Source: Actinokineospora globicatena
Lineage (GTDB): Bacteria; Actinomycetota; Actinomycetes; Mycobacteriales; Pseudonocardiaceae
Reading direction: 5' to 3'
Assembly: GCF_024171945.1 (NCBI RefSeq)
Contig: NZ_JAMTCR010000002.1
Span: 992,001-1,056,000 of the forward strand
Length of the DNA stretch: 64,000 nucleotides
Below, piece by piece: positions 26,723-35,497 of this stretch. Position 1 is the stretch's first letter, and every line of letters starts with the position of its first letter. The position numbers and the translations under genes are program-made. Under the pieces are notes generated by a model. That model did not search any database and was not told where the DNA came from. It worked only from the letters and a program-made list of their open reading frames with translations.

Positions 26723-27271
26723 TCAGGCCCGTCCGACTTCAGGTAGATCTCGCTCAACCGGATCGGGTGAGAGCGGATGCTCGGAGAGTAGTTGCCTGGC
26801 TTTGCGGACCAGACGGCGCTCATCGGCATAGGCGAGCCGGTCGTCCAACTCGTCGAGTGCCACCCACGCGACCTCGGTCACCTCCATGTCCTCGTCGGAC
26901 AGCTCGAAAGAGTAGGCCCGGAGCAGGAAGTGGTGGACGGTTTTGTGGATTCGCTTCGTGCCGTCCGCGACGAACCAGTAGTCGATCGTGCCGAGTGGGC
27001 GGATCACCTCCCCGTCGATGCCCGTCTCCTCGGCGACCTCGCGCACCGCGGTCTGCTCCGGGGTCTCCCCCGGCTCGATGTGCCCCTTGGGCAGCGACCA
27101 CAGCAGCCGCCCGCGCCGGTCCAACCGCCCGATCAGCGCCACCGCGCTGGTCGACGGGTCGACGACCAGGCCACCGGCCGAGGTCTCGTCGACGGTGGTC
27201 AGCCTGCGGCCGCGGCGCCGGAACCGGCGCCCGGACCGGGCACCTCGGGACCTGCCGGACGACGGGGGCAT
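26723..27271 (-). CDS. NUDIX hydrolase (MutT4 type)
   Basis: A 182-residue pyrophosphohydrolase. The complete Nudix box spans about residues 63-85 ([20 protein letters not shown] followed by TG), with GX5EX7REUXEEXGU satisfied. A very basic N-terminal tail ([18 protein letters not shown]) precedes the domain. The gene sits in the position of mycobacterial mutT4 between DUF6049 and the CCA-adding enzyme. The substrate cannot be told from sequence; candidates are damaged nucleotides or dinucleoside polyphosphates. It is first of the minus-strand run NUDIX-DUF6049-murJ-pseudokinase. Confidence 0.88.
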   Translation of the reverse strand: MPPSSGRSRGARSGRRFRRRGRRLTTVDETSAGGLVVDPSTSAVALIGRLDRRGRLLWSLPKGHIEPGETPEQTAVREVAEETGIDGEVIRPLGTIDYWFVADGTKRIHKTVHHFLLRAYSFELSDEDMEVTEVAWVALDELDDRLAYADERRLVRKARQLLSEHPLSPDPVERDLPEVGRA

Positions 27272-27351
27272 GCCCGCGATGGTAGTGCGAACGGCGCAGT
27301 CGGGGCGGGCGTGCGACCCGGGGCGTCGTGGAGCGGATACGCTCGTCCACC

Positions 27352-28860
27352 GTGTCCAGAACGTCCGCCACCACCAACGCCGCACGCAACGCCGTGGTGG
27401 AACTCCTGCGCGTCTCACCGGTCGCCGACGACCTCGCCACCCGCTTCGCCGCGGCAGGCCACCGGCTCTACCTGGTCGGCGGCAGCGTCCGCGACGCCAT
27501 GCTCGGCAGGCTCGGCAACGACCTGGACTTCACCACCGACGCCAGGCCGCGCGAGATCATGCGGATCGTCACCGGCTGGGCGGACGCGGTCTGGGACACC
27601 GGCATCGCCTTCGGCACCGTCGGCGCGGCCAAGCACGGCGCCCAGTGCGAGATCACCACCTTCCGCGCGGACGCCTACGACCGGGTCAGCCGCAACCCCG
27701 AGGTCCAGTTCGGCGACACCATCGAGGCCGACCTGGTGCGCCGCGACTTCACCGTCAACGCGATGGCCATCGACCTGTCCACCCGGCAGTTCATCGACCC
27801 GCACGACGGGCTCGACGCGCTGGCCAACCGGGTGCTCGACACCCCGGCCACCCCGCAGGAGTCCTTCGCCGACGACCCGCTGCGGATGCTGCGCGCGGCC
27901 CGGTTCGTCAGCCAGCTCGGGTTCACCTGCGCGCCGCGGGTGCTCGAGGCGCTGCACGAGATGGCCGGGGAGATCACCCGGATCACCGCGGAGCGGGTGC
28001 AGGCCGAGCTGTCGAAGCTGCTGTGCGGCGCGCACCCGCGCACCGGCGTGGAGCTGCTGGTCGACAGCGGGCTGGCCGCGCACGTGCTGCCCGAGCTGCC
28101 GTCGATGCGGCTGGAGATCGACGAGCACCACCAGCACAAGGACGTCTACGAGCACTCGCTCGTGGTGCTCGACCAGGCCGTCGCGCTGGAGACCGAGGGG
28201 CCGGACCTGGTGCTGCGGCTGGCCGCGCTGCTGCACGACATCGGCAAGCCGGACACCCGGCGGCACGTGCCCGGCGGCGGCGTGAGCTTCCACCACCACG
28301 AGGTGGTCGGCGCCAAGCTGGTCCGAAAGCGCTTGCGGGCACTGCGGTACTCGAAGGAGGTCATCGAGGACGTGGCCCGGCTGGTGTTCCTGCACCTGCG
28401 CTTCCACGGGTACGGCAAGGGCGAGTGGACCGACTCGGCGGTGCGCCGCTACGTCACCGACGCCGACGACCTGCTGCCCCGCCTGCACAAGCTGGTCCGC
28501 GCCGACTGCACCACCCGCAACCGCCGCAAGGCCAGCGCGCTGCAGCGCACCTACGACGGGCTCGAGGAGCGGATCGCCCGCATCGCCGCCGACGAGGACC
28601 TGGCCAGGGTGCGGCCGGACCTCGACGGCAACGAGATCATGCGGCTGCTCGACGTGCCGCCGGGTCCGCTGGTCGGCAAGGCCTGGACGTTCCTCAAGGA
28701 GCTGCGGCTCGACCAGGGCCCGCTGGAGTACGACGACGCGGTGGCGGCGCTGCGGTCCTGGGCGCGCGCGCAGGGACTAGGCGTGGCCGCGGCTGACCAG
28801 GGCGAACCCGCCGACGCCGACGAGGTAGCAGGCACCGGCGCCGAGGACGAGCAGCGGTGA
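27352..28860 (+). CDS. cca: CCA tRNA nucleotidyltransferase with HD domain
   Basis: A 502-residue class II CCA-adding (or poly(A) polymerase-like) enzyme that completes tRNA 3' ends. The nucleotidyltransferase motif [13 protein letters not shown] is at about 42-54 with the metal-binding DLDF at 57-60; [10 protein letters not shown] and [12 protein letters not shown] follow. A C-terminal HD phosphohydrolase motif ([13 protein letters not shown], near 293) is present, as in the mycobacterial PcnA homologue. The start chosen is GTG 27352; GTG 27328 is possible. The last 84 bases overlap, antisense, the end of the MFS gene. It is divergent from the NUDIX gene. Confidence 0.93.
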   Translation: MSRTSATTNAARNAVVELLRVSPVADDLATRFAAAGHRLYLVGGSVRDAMLGRLGNDLDFTTDARPREIMRIVTGWADAVWDTGIAFGTVGAAKHGAQCEITTFRADAYDRVSRNPEVQFGDTIEADLVRRDFTVNAMAIDLSTRQFIDPHDGLDALANRVLDTPATPQESFADDPLRMLRAARFVSQLGFTCAPRVLEALHEMAGEITRITAERVQAELSKLLCGAHPRTGVELLVDSGLAAHVLPELPSMRLEIDEHHQHKDVYEHSLVVLDQAVALETEGPDLVLRLAALLHDIGKPDTRRHVPGGGVSFHHHEVVGAKLVRKRLRALRYSKEVIEDVARLVFLHLRFHGYGKGEWTDSAVRRYVTDADDLLPRLHKLVRADCTTRNRRKASALQRTYDGLEERIARIAADEDLARVRPDLDGNEIMRLLDVPPGPLVGKAWTFLKELRLDQGPLEYDDAVAALRSWARAQGLGVAAADQGEPADADEVAGTGAEDEQR

Positions 28861-30063
28861 CGCGCCGTCCGGGGCGACGACCAGCGCGGCGAGCGCGATC
28901 GAGACGACCTGGGCGACGTTGAACAAGGTGTCGTAGAGGGCGAAGACCCGGCCGCGCAGGTCGTCGCCGATGTCGCGCTGCACCGCCGCGTCGACGCACA
29001 GCTTCACGACCTGCCCGGCGAACGAGATCACCAGGGCCGCGGCGAGCGTGGTCGGCATGGTCAGCGGCAGGCCGAAGCCGACCACGGCGACAGCGCCGAG
29101 CAGCAGGCCACCAGCGAGGGCGCGGCGCCTGCCGATGGCGGCGACGATCCGGGCGGTCACCAGGCCCGCGAGCAGGATGCCCGCGCCGAACAGGCCCGCG
29201 ACCTGGCCGAGTCCGCCGAGACCCGCGTCGAACCGGAACCGGATCAGCAAGACGGTCAGCAGGAGGGCCACGCCGAACGCCATCCGGTGGGCCAAGAGGG
29301 CGACGAACGCGGCGAGGACGGTCGGGGTCTTCACCGCTGCGCGGCCACCGTCGTAGAGGCCCCGCGCCACGGCGACCGCGGTCTGGGAGGGCTCGTTGAC
29401 CTCGTCGGGGCCGAGCGCTCCCCTGGCGAACCGGATCGCGAACCAGGCTGAGCCGGCGGAACCGAGGCACGCGATGGCGGTAGTGGTACCTGAGCCGAGG
29501 TTGTCGTCGCCGAAGATCGCTCTTAGGCCTACCGCGCATCCGGCGCCTAGGACGGCGATGACCGCGCCGAGAGTGGTGGCTAGAGCGTTCGCTTCGACCA
29601 GGTTCCGGACGGGGACGACGTGTGGGAGCGACGCAGATAGCCCCGAATTGATGAACCTGCTGACGCCGATGACGACTAGAGCCAAGGTGAACAGCGTCGT
29701 CCCGCTAGCGCCAACTGCGACAGACAGAGCTGACGTGACGATCAACGCACCGCGCAGGACGTTCGCCGCGACCAGCACCCGGCGGCGGTCCCACCGGTCG
29801 AGCAGGGCACCCGCGAACGGGCCGATGATCGAGTACGGCAGCAGGAGCGCGGTGAACCCGGCGGCGATCGCCAGCGGGTCGGCCTCGCGCTCCGGGTTGA
29901 ACAGGACCGCGCCCGCGAGCCCCGCCTGGAAGAGGCCATCGCCCCACTGGGCGGAGAAACGCGTGAACAGGAGCCTGCGGAAGCCCGCGAGGGCCAGCAA
30001 CGCCCGCGGCCCGACACGCGCGTGGTGGGCCTCGTGGTCGGATCCCGTCTTGGCCGTGCTCAC
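28777..30063 (-). CDS. MFS transporter
   Basis: A 428-residue major facilitator with about 12 hydrophobic helices. The loop after helix 2 has LLDRWDRRRVLVAANVLRG, the MFS A-motif type (GxLxDRxxRR). Related proteins occupy the same place in mycobacteria (Rv0037c, next to the AlgH-like gene). Substrate unknown; drug or metabolite export is likely. Start GTG 30063, ten bases after a TATAGG that may be a -10. A 13-base-pair hairpin lies at once upstream (30081-30112). The 3' end overlaps the convergent cca gene by 84 bases. Confidence 0.85.
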   Translation of the reverse strand: MSTAKTGSDHEAHHARVGPRALLALAGFRRLLFTRFSAQWGDGLFQAGLAGAVLFNPEREADPLAIAAGFTALLLPYSIIGPFAGALLDRWDRRRVLVAANVLRGALIVTSALSVAVGASGTTLFTLALVVIGVSRFINSGLSASLPHVVPVRNLVEANALATTLGAVIAVLGAGCAVGLRAIFGDDNLGSGTTTAIACLGSAGSAWFAIRFARGALGPDEVNEPSQTAVAVARGLYDGGRAAVKTPTVLAAFVALLAHRMAFGVALLLTVLLIRFRFDAGLGGLGQVAGLFGAGILLAGLVTARIVAAIGRRRALAGGLLLGAVAVVGFGLPLTMPTTLAAALVISFAGQVVKLCVDAAVQRDIGDDLRGRVFALYDTLFNVAQVVSIALAALVVAPDGASPLLVLGAGACYLVGVGGFALVSRGHA

Positions 30064-30080
30064 GACGGCTGAGCCTATAG

Positions 30081-30112
30081 GGATGGGCGGCCCTCGAAAG
30101 GGCCGCCCATCC
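30081..30112. repeat. Perfect inverted repeat upstream of the MFS gene
   Basis: Thirteen-base arms (30081-30093 and 30100-30112) are perfect inverted repeats around a six-base loop, directly upstream of the likely -10 of the MFS gene. There is no T run on either side. It could be an operator or RNA structure; the 257-base divergent region to the AlgH gene shows nothing else clear. Confidence 0.55.
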
Positions 30113-30320
30113 TGGCCGACACCCGGTCGCCTCACGGCGAGTTGCGCGACGTGGCTCCAGCCGAGCGGTATTCCACGAAGGCGGTTCTAGTTGAGCCCGG
30201 GGGACACGAAGGCATCGACCGCTGTGTCCAACGCGCGGGACCGCGCCGGTGTTCCCGCGGTGTTTCGGCGGTTCCCGGCTCCGGTCCCGGCGATCCCCGT
30301 CCGGATGGGATCATGTCGTC

Positions 30321-30893
30321 GTGCCGTCCGATGTCGACGTCGAACCGGGGACGCTGCTGGTAGCGGCGCCCAGCCTGCTCGACAGCAACTTCCGCCGCAC
30401 CGTGGTCTACGTCATCGACCACCGCGGCGAGGGGACGTTGGGCGTCGTCCTCAACCGACCGAGTGATGTCCCGGTCGACGACGTCCTCCCGAACTGGGGC
30501 CCGCACGTCACCCAACCCGGTTCGGTTTTCGTCGGCGGCCCCGTCGAGCAGAAGACCGCCCTGTGCCTGGCTGCCATGCGCACCGGCGTCACCGTCGACG
30601 GCGTCACCGGCCTCATCGGCGTCCGCGGCCCAGTTGCCCTGGTCGACCTGGACGCCGACCCCGAGGCCCTGGCCCCCAAGTTCCGCGGCCTCCGCGTCTT
30701 CGCCGGCTACTCCGGCTGGGACGTAGGCCAACTAGCAGGCGAAATAGACCGCGGCGACTGGATAGTCGTCCCCGCCCTCCCCGCCGACGTCATGGCCCCC
30801 GCAGGCCAAGACCTCTGGGGCCGAGTCCTCCGCCGCCAAGGCATGCCCCTAGCCCTCCTAGCCACCCACCCCGGCGACGTCCGCGAGAACTAG
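30321..30893 (+). CDS. YqgE/AlgH family protein (UPF0301)
   Basis: A 190-residue protein of the UPF0301 family. The family signature is clear: GTLLVAAPSLLDSNFRRTVVYVIDHRGEGTLGVVLNRPS at the N-terminus, VFVGGPVEQKTALCL in the middle and VFAGYSGWDVGQLAGEI, ending with DLWGRVLRRQGMPLALLATHP. Biochemical role is unknown; the name AlgH comes from Pseudomonas alginate regulation. It corresponds to mycobacterial Rv0038. Start GTG 30321. Its TAG stop shares the palindrome CTAG with the stop of the convergent SdpI-like gene. Confidence 0.9.
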   Translation: MPSDVDVEPGTLLVAAPSLLDSNFRRTVVYVIDHRGEGTLGVVLNRPSDVPVDDVLPNWGPHVTQPGSVFVGGPVEQKTALCLAAMRTGVTVDGVTGLIGVRGPVALVDLDADPEALAPKFRGLRVFAGYSGWDVGQLAGEIDRGDWIVVPALPADVMAPAGQDLWGRVLRRQGMPLALLATHPGDVREN

Positions 30894-31297
30894 GAGCGGG
30901 TGAGGACGTCGCAGGTGCCGCATTGGCAGCCTGCGCACCCTGCGGGGAGGGTGGGTTTGGGGGCGGGGACGGCTTCGGCGGCGCGGTTGCCGAGGACGCC
31001 TGCGGCGAGGGTGATGGCGATGAGGCCGATGATGGCGATCACCGAAACCGTCAGGACCGCGGCGGTGCTGGTGAGGGCGAAGCCCGCGGTGGCGCCGAGG
31101 ATGCCGACCAGGCCTGCGACCAGGGTGGGGAGGCCTGCGACCTTGTTCGCCGTGCGGAAGGCCTCGGGGCTGCGGACGGCCGCTGGGGTGCGGACGCCGC
31201 CGAAGCGGTTGCGCGGGAGGCGTTCGGTGAGGCCGAGGACGCCGATGACGAGGAGCGGGAGGCCGGCCACCAGGGGCGCGAGCGGCACGAGGTTCAC
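30890..31297 (-). CDS. SdpI family membrane protein with cysteine-rich tail
   Basis: A 135-residue membrane protein with three helices (PLVAGLPLLVIGVLGLTERL; LPTLVAGLVGILGATAGFAL; VLTVSVIAIIGLIAITLAAG). The loop NRFGGVRTPAAVRSPEAFRTANK is the SdpI/YhfL signature, known from immunity to SdpC toxin in Bacillus but widespread with unknown roles. The C-terminus carries an unusual cysteine cluster GCAGCQCGTCDVL (C-x2-C-x-C-x2-C), which could bind metal or an iron-sulfur centre. Start GTG 31297 lies six bases after TACCAT, suggesting a leaderless transcript. The stop codon overlaps that of the AlgH gene. Confidence 0.75.
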   Translation of the reverse strand: MNLVPLAPLVAGLPLLVIGVLGLTERLPRNRFGGVRTPAAVRSPEAFRTANKVAGLPTLVAGLVGILGATAGFALTSTAAVLTVSVIAIIGLIAITLAAGVLGNRAAEAVPAPKPTLPAGCAGCQCGTCDVLTRS

Positions 31298-31363
31298 GTC
31301 CAGATGGTAAGAGGTCGTCGTGAGGCCACTCCGTGGACACCCTGGTGCGGTGTGCTTCCCGTC

Positions 31364-32491
31364 ATGTCTCGCGCCCCCAGAGCCACAGCCGCCCTCTGCG
31401 CCGCCGTCGTCGCGGTCGGGGTGTTCGCCGCGCCGGCGGCCGCGCACCCGCGGCACCAGGTCCGCTTGATCGGTGAGCGGACGGTCCCCAACGCGCTGGT
31501 CTTCCAGGGCACGACGGTCGGTGGCCTCTCCGGCATCGACCGCGACCCCAGGACCGGCGGGTACGTCCTGATCAGCGACGACCGGTCCGACCGGCAGCCC
31601 GCCCGGTTCTACACCGCCCGCATCGAAGTCACCGCGAACGGGGTCGGGCCGGTCGAGTTCACCGGGACCAAGCTGCTGCTGCGCCCCGACGGCAAGACCT
31701 ACCCGCCGCTGTCGACCGGGGACGGCACCACCGTCGACCCCGAGGACATCCGCGTCGACCCGTGGACCGGTGACTACACCTGGAGCCAGGAGGGTGATCG
31801 CCGCCCGAACCTGCTGATCGACCCGTCGGTCCGCTCCGCCAGGCGGGACGGTGCGTTCGCCCGCGAGCTGCCGCTGCCCGCGAACCTGAAGATCACCGCC
31901 GACCGGGGGCCGCGGCAGAACCTGGTCCTCGAGGGCCTGACCTACGCCGCCGCGGGCAGCCTGGTCGTCTCCACGGTCGAGGGCCCGCTGCTGCAGGACG
32001 GCCCCGACGCCACCCCGGAGCGCGGCGCGCTGACCCGGATCGTGGTGCAGACCCGCTCCGGCCACCAGCTCGCCCAGTACGCGTACCCGGAGGAGCCGGT
32101 CTTCGCCAAGCCGGTCCCGGCGACCGGGTTCGCCTCCACCGGCGTCACCTCGATCCTGGCCGTCGACCCGCTCGACCCGACCCGCTTCCTGGTCGTGGAG
32201 CGCTCGTTCGTGACCGGTGTCGGCAACAAGGTGCGCGTCTTCGAGGTCGACACCGAGGGCGCCACCAACGTGGCCAACCGGGACCTGGCCGACCCGACCG
32301 GGGTGCGGCCGGTCCGCAAGCGGCTGCTCGTCGACCTCGCCGACCTCGGCCTGTCTACTGTGGACAACATCGAGGGGATCACCTGGGGACCGCGCCTGCG
32401 CACCGGTGAGCGGTCGTTGCTGCTGGTCAGTGACGACAACTTCAGCGCGACCCAGGTCACCCAGGTGGTGGCCCTGGCGGTCCGGCTCTAG
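31364..32491 (+). CDS. Secreted esterase-like phytase family protein
   Basis: A 375-residue protein with a signal peptide (RATAALCAAVVAVGVFAAPAAAH) and a domain of the phytase-like beta-propeller family (PF13449 type): VGGLSGIDRDPRTGGYVLISDDRS, TVDPEDIRVDPWTGDYTWSQEG, RQNLVLEGLTYAAAGSLVVSTVEGPL, VTSILAVDPLDPTRFLVVERSF and VDNIEGITWGP. The acidic repeats suggest calcium-stabilised blades. Expected to act outside the cell on phosphate or other esters; true substrate unknown. The ATG at 31364 is chosen for the signal peptide. It is divergent from the SdpI-like gene by about 66 bases. Confidence 0.85.
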   Translation: MSRAPRATAALCAAVVAVGVFAAPAAAHPRHQVRLIGERTVPNALVFQGTTVGGLSGIDRDPRTGGYVLISDDRSDRQPARFYTARIEVTANGVGPVEFTGTKLLLRPDGKTYPPLSTGDGTTVDPEDIRVDPWTGDYTWSQEGDRRPNLLIDPSVRSARRDGAFARELPLPANLKITADRGPRQNLVLEGLTYAAAGSLVVSTVEGPLLQDGPDATPERGALTRIVVQTRSGHQLAQYAYPEEPVFAKPVPATGFASTGVTSILAVDPLDPTRFLVVERSFVTGVGNKVRVFEVDTEGATNVANRDLADPTGVRPVRKRLLVDLADLGLSTVDNIEGITWGPRLRTGERSLLLVSDDNFSATQVTQVVALAVRL

Positions 32492-32523
32492 CCCGTCGGC
32501 GAAATGACGTGGACCGGGTGGGG

Positions 32524-32529
32524 TAAACT
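32524..32529 (+). promoter_or_regulatory. Candidate -10 element of the leuS transcript
   Basis: TAAACT stands seven bases before the ATG of the leader peptide, so transcription would start at or next to that ATG and the leader message would be leaderless. A clear -35 is not seen. Confidence 0.5.
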
Positions 32530-32536
32530 CACTGCC

Positions 32537-32575
32537 ATGAGCACGGCCCGCCTGCTCCTTAGTCAGCCGCGCTGA
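32537..32575 (+). CDS. leuS leader peptide with three consecutive Leu codons
   Basis: A 12-codon reading frame, MSTARLLLSQPR, with CTG-CTC-CTT in a row. It is followed immediately by two alternative stem-loops, the second a terminator, and then by leuS. This is the layout of ribosome-mediated attenuation: stalling at Leu codons when charged tRNA-Leu is short would prevent terminator formation and raise leucyl-tRNA synthetase. The frame is too short for statistics; support comes from codon content and context. Confidence 0.72.
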   Translation: MSTARLLLSQPR

Positions 32576-32598
32576 CCAACGCCTGTTGGTGAGCGCGG
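32567..32598 (+). promoter_or_regulatory. Pause/anti-terminator hairpin of the leuS attenuator
   Basis: CCGCGCT (32567-32573) pairs with AGCGCGG (32592-32598), with six further pairs inside (ACCAAC with GTTGGT) and a short loop. The left arm covers the end and stop codon of the leader peptide, so a ribosome there would block it. Confidence 0.65.
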
Positions 32599-32599
32599 C

Positions 32600-32639
32600 A
32601 ACCCTCCATGCCCATCGGGCTGGGGGGTTTTCGCTTTTC
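32600..32639 (+). terminator. leuS attenuator terminator
   Basis: AACCCTCCATGCCC (32600-32613) can pair with GGGCTGGGGGGTT (32617-32629), followed by T-rich sequence (TTTTCGCTTTT). It lies 45 bases before leuS and after the leader peptide, and would stop transcription unless leader translation is disturbed. Confidence 0.65.
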
Positions 32640-32683
32640 GGGACCGGGTCGGACCACGCAACGCGGAGAGGGACGTTTCCACC

Positions 32684-35485
32684 ATGACGGACGAGCAGCC
32701 GGGCCACCGGTACACCGCGGCGCTGGCCGGTCGCATCGAGCAGCGCTGGCAGGACCACTGGGAGCAGCACGGCACCTACCACGCGCCGAACCCGGTCGGG
32801 CCGCTGGCCGGGCCGGTGCCCGCGGACAAGCTGTTCGTGCAGGACATGTTCCCGTACCCGTCCGGCGCGGGCCTGCACGTCGGGCACCCGCTGGGCTTCA
32901 TCGGCACCGACGTCTTCGCGCGCTACCACCGGATGAACGGCCGCAACGTCCTGCACACGATGGGCTTCGACGCCTTCGGCCTGCCCGCCGAGCAGTACGC
33001 GGTCTCCACCGGTCAGCACCCGCGCAAGACGACCGAGGAGAACATCGGCAACTACATCCGGCAGATCCGCCGCCTGGGCCTGGGGCACGACGAGCGGCGC
33101 CGGATCTCCACCATCGACCCGGAGTACTACCGGTGGACGCAGTGGATCTTCCTGCGCATCTTCAACTCCTGGTACGACGCCGACGCGGGCAAGGCGCGGC
33201 CGATCGACGAGCTGGTCGCCCAGTTCGACTCGGGTGAGCGGCCGACCCCGGACGGGCGGCCGTGGGCCGAGCTGTCGCACGCCGAGCGGCAGGGCGTGCT
33301 GAACGAGCACCGGCTGGTGTACCTGTCCGACGCGCCGGTGAACTGGGTGCCGGGCCTGGGCACGGTGATCTCCAACGAGGAGGTCACCGCCGACGGCCGC
33401 AGCGAGCGCGGCAACTTCCCGGTGTACCGCCGCAACCTGCGCCAGTGGATGATGCGGATCACCGCCTACGCCGACCGGCTGATCGACGACCTGGACCGGC
33501 TGGACTGGCCGGACAAGGTCAAGGCCATGCAGCGCAACTGGATCGGCCGGTCCAACGGCGCCCGGGTGCGCTTCGGCGTCGGCGACGAGCGGATCGAGGT
33601 CTTCACGACCCGGCCCGACACCCTGTTCGGCGCCACCTACGTCGTGCTGGCGCCCGAGCACCCGCTGGTCGACGTGGTCGCCGCCGACACCTGGCCGTCC
33701 GATGTGGACAGCCGGTGGACCGGCGGCGCGGCGACCCCCGGCGCGGCGATCGCGGCGTACCGGCGCACGGCGTCGATGAAGTCCGACCTGGACCGCCAGG
33801 AGAACAAGGAGAAGACCGGCGTCTTCACCGGCGCGTACGCGACCAACCCGGCCAACGGCGCCCGGATCCCGGTGTTCATCGCCGACTACGTGCTGATGGG
33901 CTACGGGACCGGCGCGATCATGGCCGTGCCCGGTCAGGACCAGCGCGACTGGGACTTCGCCACCGCGTTCGGCCTGCCGGTCATCCGCACCGTGCAGCCG
34001 ACCGCCGGGTTCGACGGCGAGGCGTTCACCGGTGAGGGCCCCGCGGTCAACTCCGGGTTCCTGGACGGGCTGGGCATCGTCGAGGCCAAGGCCCGGGTCA
34101 TCGGCTGGCTGGAGGAGCAGGGCCACGGCCACGGCACCATCCAGTACAAGCTGCGCGACTGGCTGTTCTCCCGCCAGCGCTACTGGGGCGAGCCGTTCCC
34201 GGTCGTCTACGACGCCGATGGCACCGCGGTAGCCCTGCCGGAGAGCATGCTGCCGGTAGAACTGCCCGAGGTCGACGACTACTCCCCGAGGACCTTCGAC
34301 CCCGAGGACGCCGACACCGTGCCGTCCCCGCCGCTGTCGCGGGCGACCGAGTGGGTCGAGGTCGAGCTGGACCTGGGCGACGGCCCCAAGACCTACCGCC
34401 GCGACACCAACACGATGCCCAACTGGGCCGGGTCGTGCTGGTACCAGCTGCGCTACGTCGACCCGACCGACGGCGAGCGGTTCGTCGAGCCGGAGAACGA
34501 GCGCTACTGGCTGGGACCGCAGACCCCCGGTGACCCCGGTGGCGTCGACCTGTACATCGGCGGCGTCGAGCACGCGGTGCTGCACCTGCTGTACGCCCGG
34601 TTCTGGCAGAAGGTGCTGTTCGACCTGGGCGAGGTCTCCGGCGAGGAGCCGTACCGGCGGCTGTTCAACCAGGGCTTCATCCAGGCCTTCGCCTACACCG
34701 ACGAGCGCGGCGTCTACGTCGACGCCTCCGAGGTCGTCGAGAGGGACGGCAAGTTCTTCTTCGACGGCAAGGAGGTCCGCCAGGAGTACGGGAAGATGGG
34801 CAAGAGCCTGCGCAACGTGGTCACCCCGGACCAGATGTGCGAGACCTACGGCGCCGACACCTTCCGGATGTACGAGATGTCGATGGGCCCGATGGACGTC
34901 TCGCGGCCGTGGGCGACCAAGGACGTCGTCGGCGCGCAGCGGTTCCTGCAGCGGGTGTGGCGCAACCTGGTCGACGAGGAGACCGGTGAGCTGCGGGTCA
35001 CCGACGCGGAGCCGGACGAGACCACGCTGCGCGCCCTGCACAAGGCGATCGCGGGTGTGCACGAGGACTACGCGAACCTGCGCTACAACACCGCGGGCGC
35101 CAAGCTGATCGAGCTGAACAACCACATCACCAAGACCTTCCCCGACGGTGCGCCCCGGTCGGTCGCGGTGCCGATGGTGCAGATGCTGGCGCCGCTGTGC
35201 CCGCACATCACCGAGGAGCTGTGGCAGAAGCTGGGCGGCACCGAGTCGCTGGCGCACGGCCCGTTCCCGACCGCCGACGAGCGCTACCTGGTCGAGGACA
35301 CCGTGGAGTACCCGATCCAGGTCAACGGCAAGGTCCGGGCCAGGGTGACGGTGCCGTCGGGCGCCTCGCAGGACGAGGTCAAGGCGGCGGCGCTTGCCGA
35401 GGAGAAGGTGGCCGCGGTGGTCGCCGGTGGCACCCCGAAGAAGGTCATCGTGGTGCCGGGGCGGCTGGTCAACATCGTCCTGTAG
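32684..35485 (+). CDS. leuS: Leucyl-tRNA synthetase
   Basis: A 933-residue class Ia synthetase that charges tRNA-Leu. The HIGH motif is HVGH at residues 65-68 ([13 protein letters not shown]), the KMSKS loop is KMGKS at 704-708. The editing (CP1) domain with [20 protein letters not shown] and the conserved DQRDWDFA region lies between. The anticodon-binding and C-terminal domains ([32 protein letters not shown]) are complete. The form has the bacterial LeuRS layout. ATG 32684 with GAGAGGGACG upstream. Expression is probably controlled by the attenuator just upstream. Confidence 0.97.
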   Translation: MTDEQPGHRYTAALAGRIEQRWQDHWEQHGTYHAPNPVGPLAGPVPADKLFVQDMFPYPSGAGLHVGHPLGFIGTDVFARYHRMNGRNVLHTMGFDAFGLPAEQYAVSTGQHPRKTTEENIGNYIRQIRRLGLGHDERRRISTIDPEYYRWTQWIFLRIFNSWYDADAGKARPIDELVAQFDSGERPTPDGRPWAELSHAERQGVLNEHRLVYLSDAPVNWVPGLGTVISNEEVTADGRSERGNFPVYRRNLRQWMMRITAYADRLIDDLDRLDWPDKVKAMQRNWIGRSNGARVRFGVGDERIEVFTTRPDTLFGATYVVLAPEHPLVDVVAADTWPSDVDSRWTGGAATPGAAIAAYRRTASMKSDLDRQENKEKTGVFTGAYATNPANGARIPVFIADYVLMGYGTGAIMAVPGQDQRDWDFATAFGLPVIRTVQPTAGFDGEAFTGEGPAVNSGFLDGLGIVEAKARVIGWLEEQGHGHGTIQYKLRDWLFSRQRYWGEPFPVVYDADGTAVALPESMLPVELPEVDDYSPRTFDPEDADTVPSPPLSRATEWVEVELDLGDGPKTYRRDTNTMPNWAGSCWYQLRYVDPTDGERFVEPENERYWLGPQTPGDPGGVDLYIGGVEHAVLHLLYARFWQKVLFDLGEVSGEEPYRRLFNQGFIQAFAYTDERGVYVDASEVVERDGKFFFDGKEVRQEYGKMGKSLRNVVTPDQMCETYGADTFRMYEMSMGPMDVSRPWATKDVVGAQRFLQRVWRNLVDEETGELRVTDAEPDETTLRALHKAIAGVHEDYANLRYNTAGAKLIELNNHITKTFPDGAPRSVAVPMVQMLAPLCPHITEELWQKLGGTESLAHGPFPTADERYLVEDTVEYPIQVNGKVRARVTVPSGASQDEVKAAALAEEKVAAVVAGGTPKKVIVVPGRLVNIVL

Positions 35486-35497
35486 CTAGTCGAGCCA

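Noticed and set aside
30890..35257. A 1455-codon open frame on the minus strand antisense to leuS and the phytase-like gene
   Set aside because: It is a GC-bias shadow: only its last 135 codons (the SdpI-like gene) look like protein, and the rest is Arg/Gly/Val/Asp-rich without domains, while the plus strand encodes clear LeuRS.
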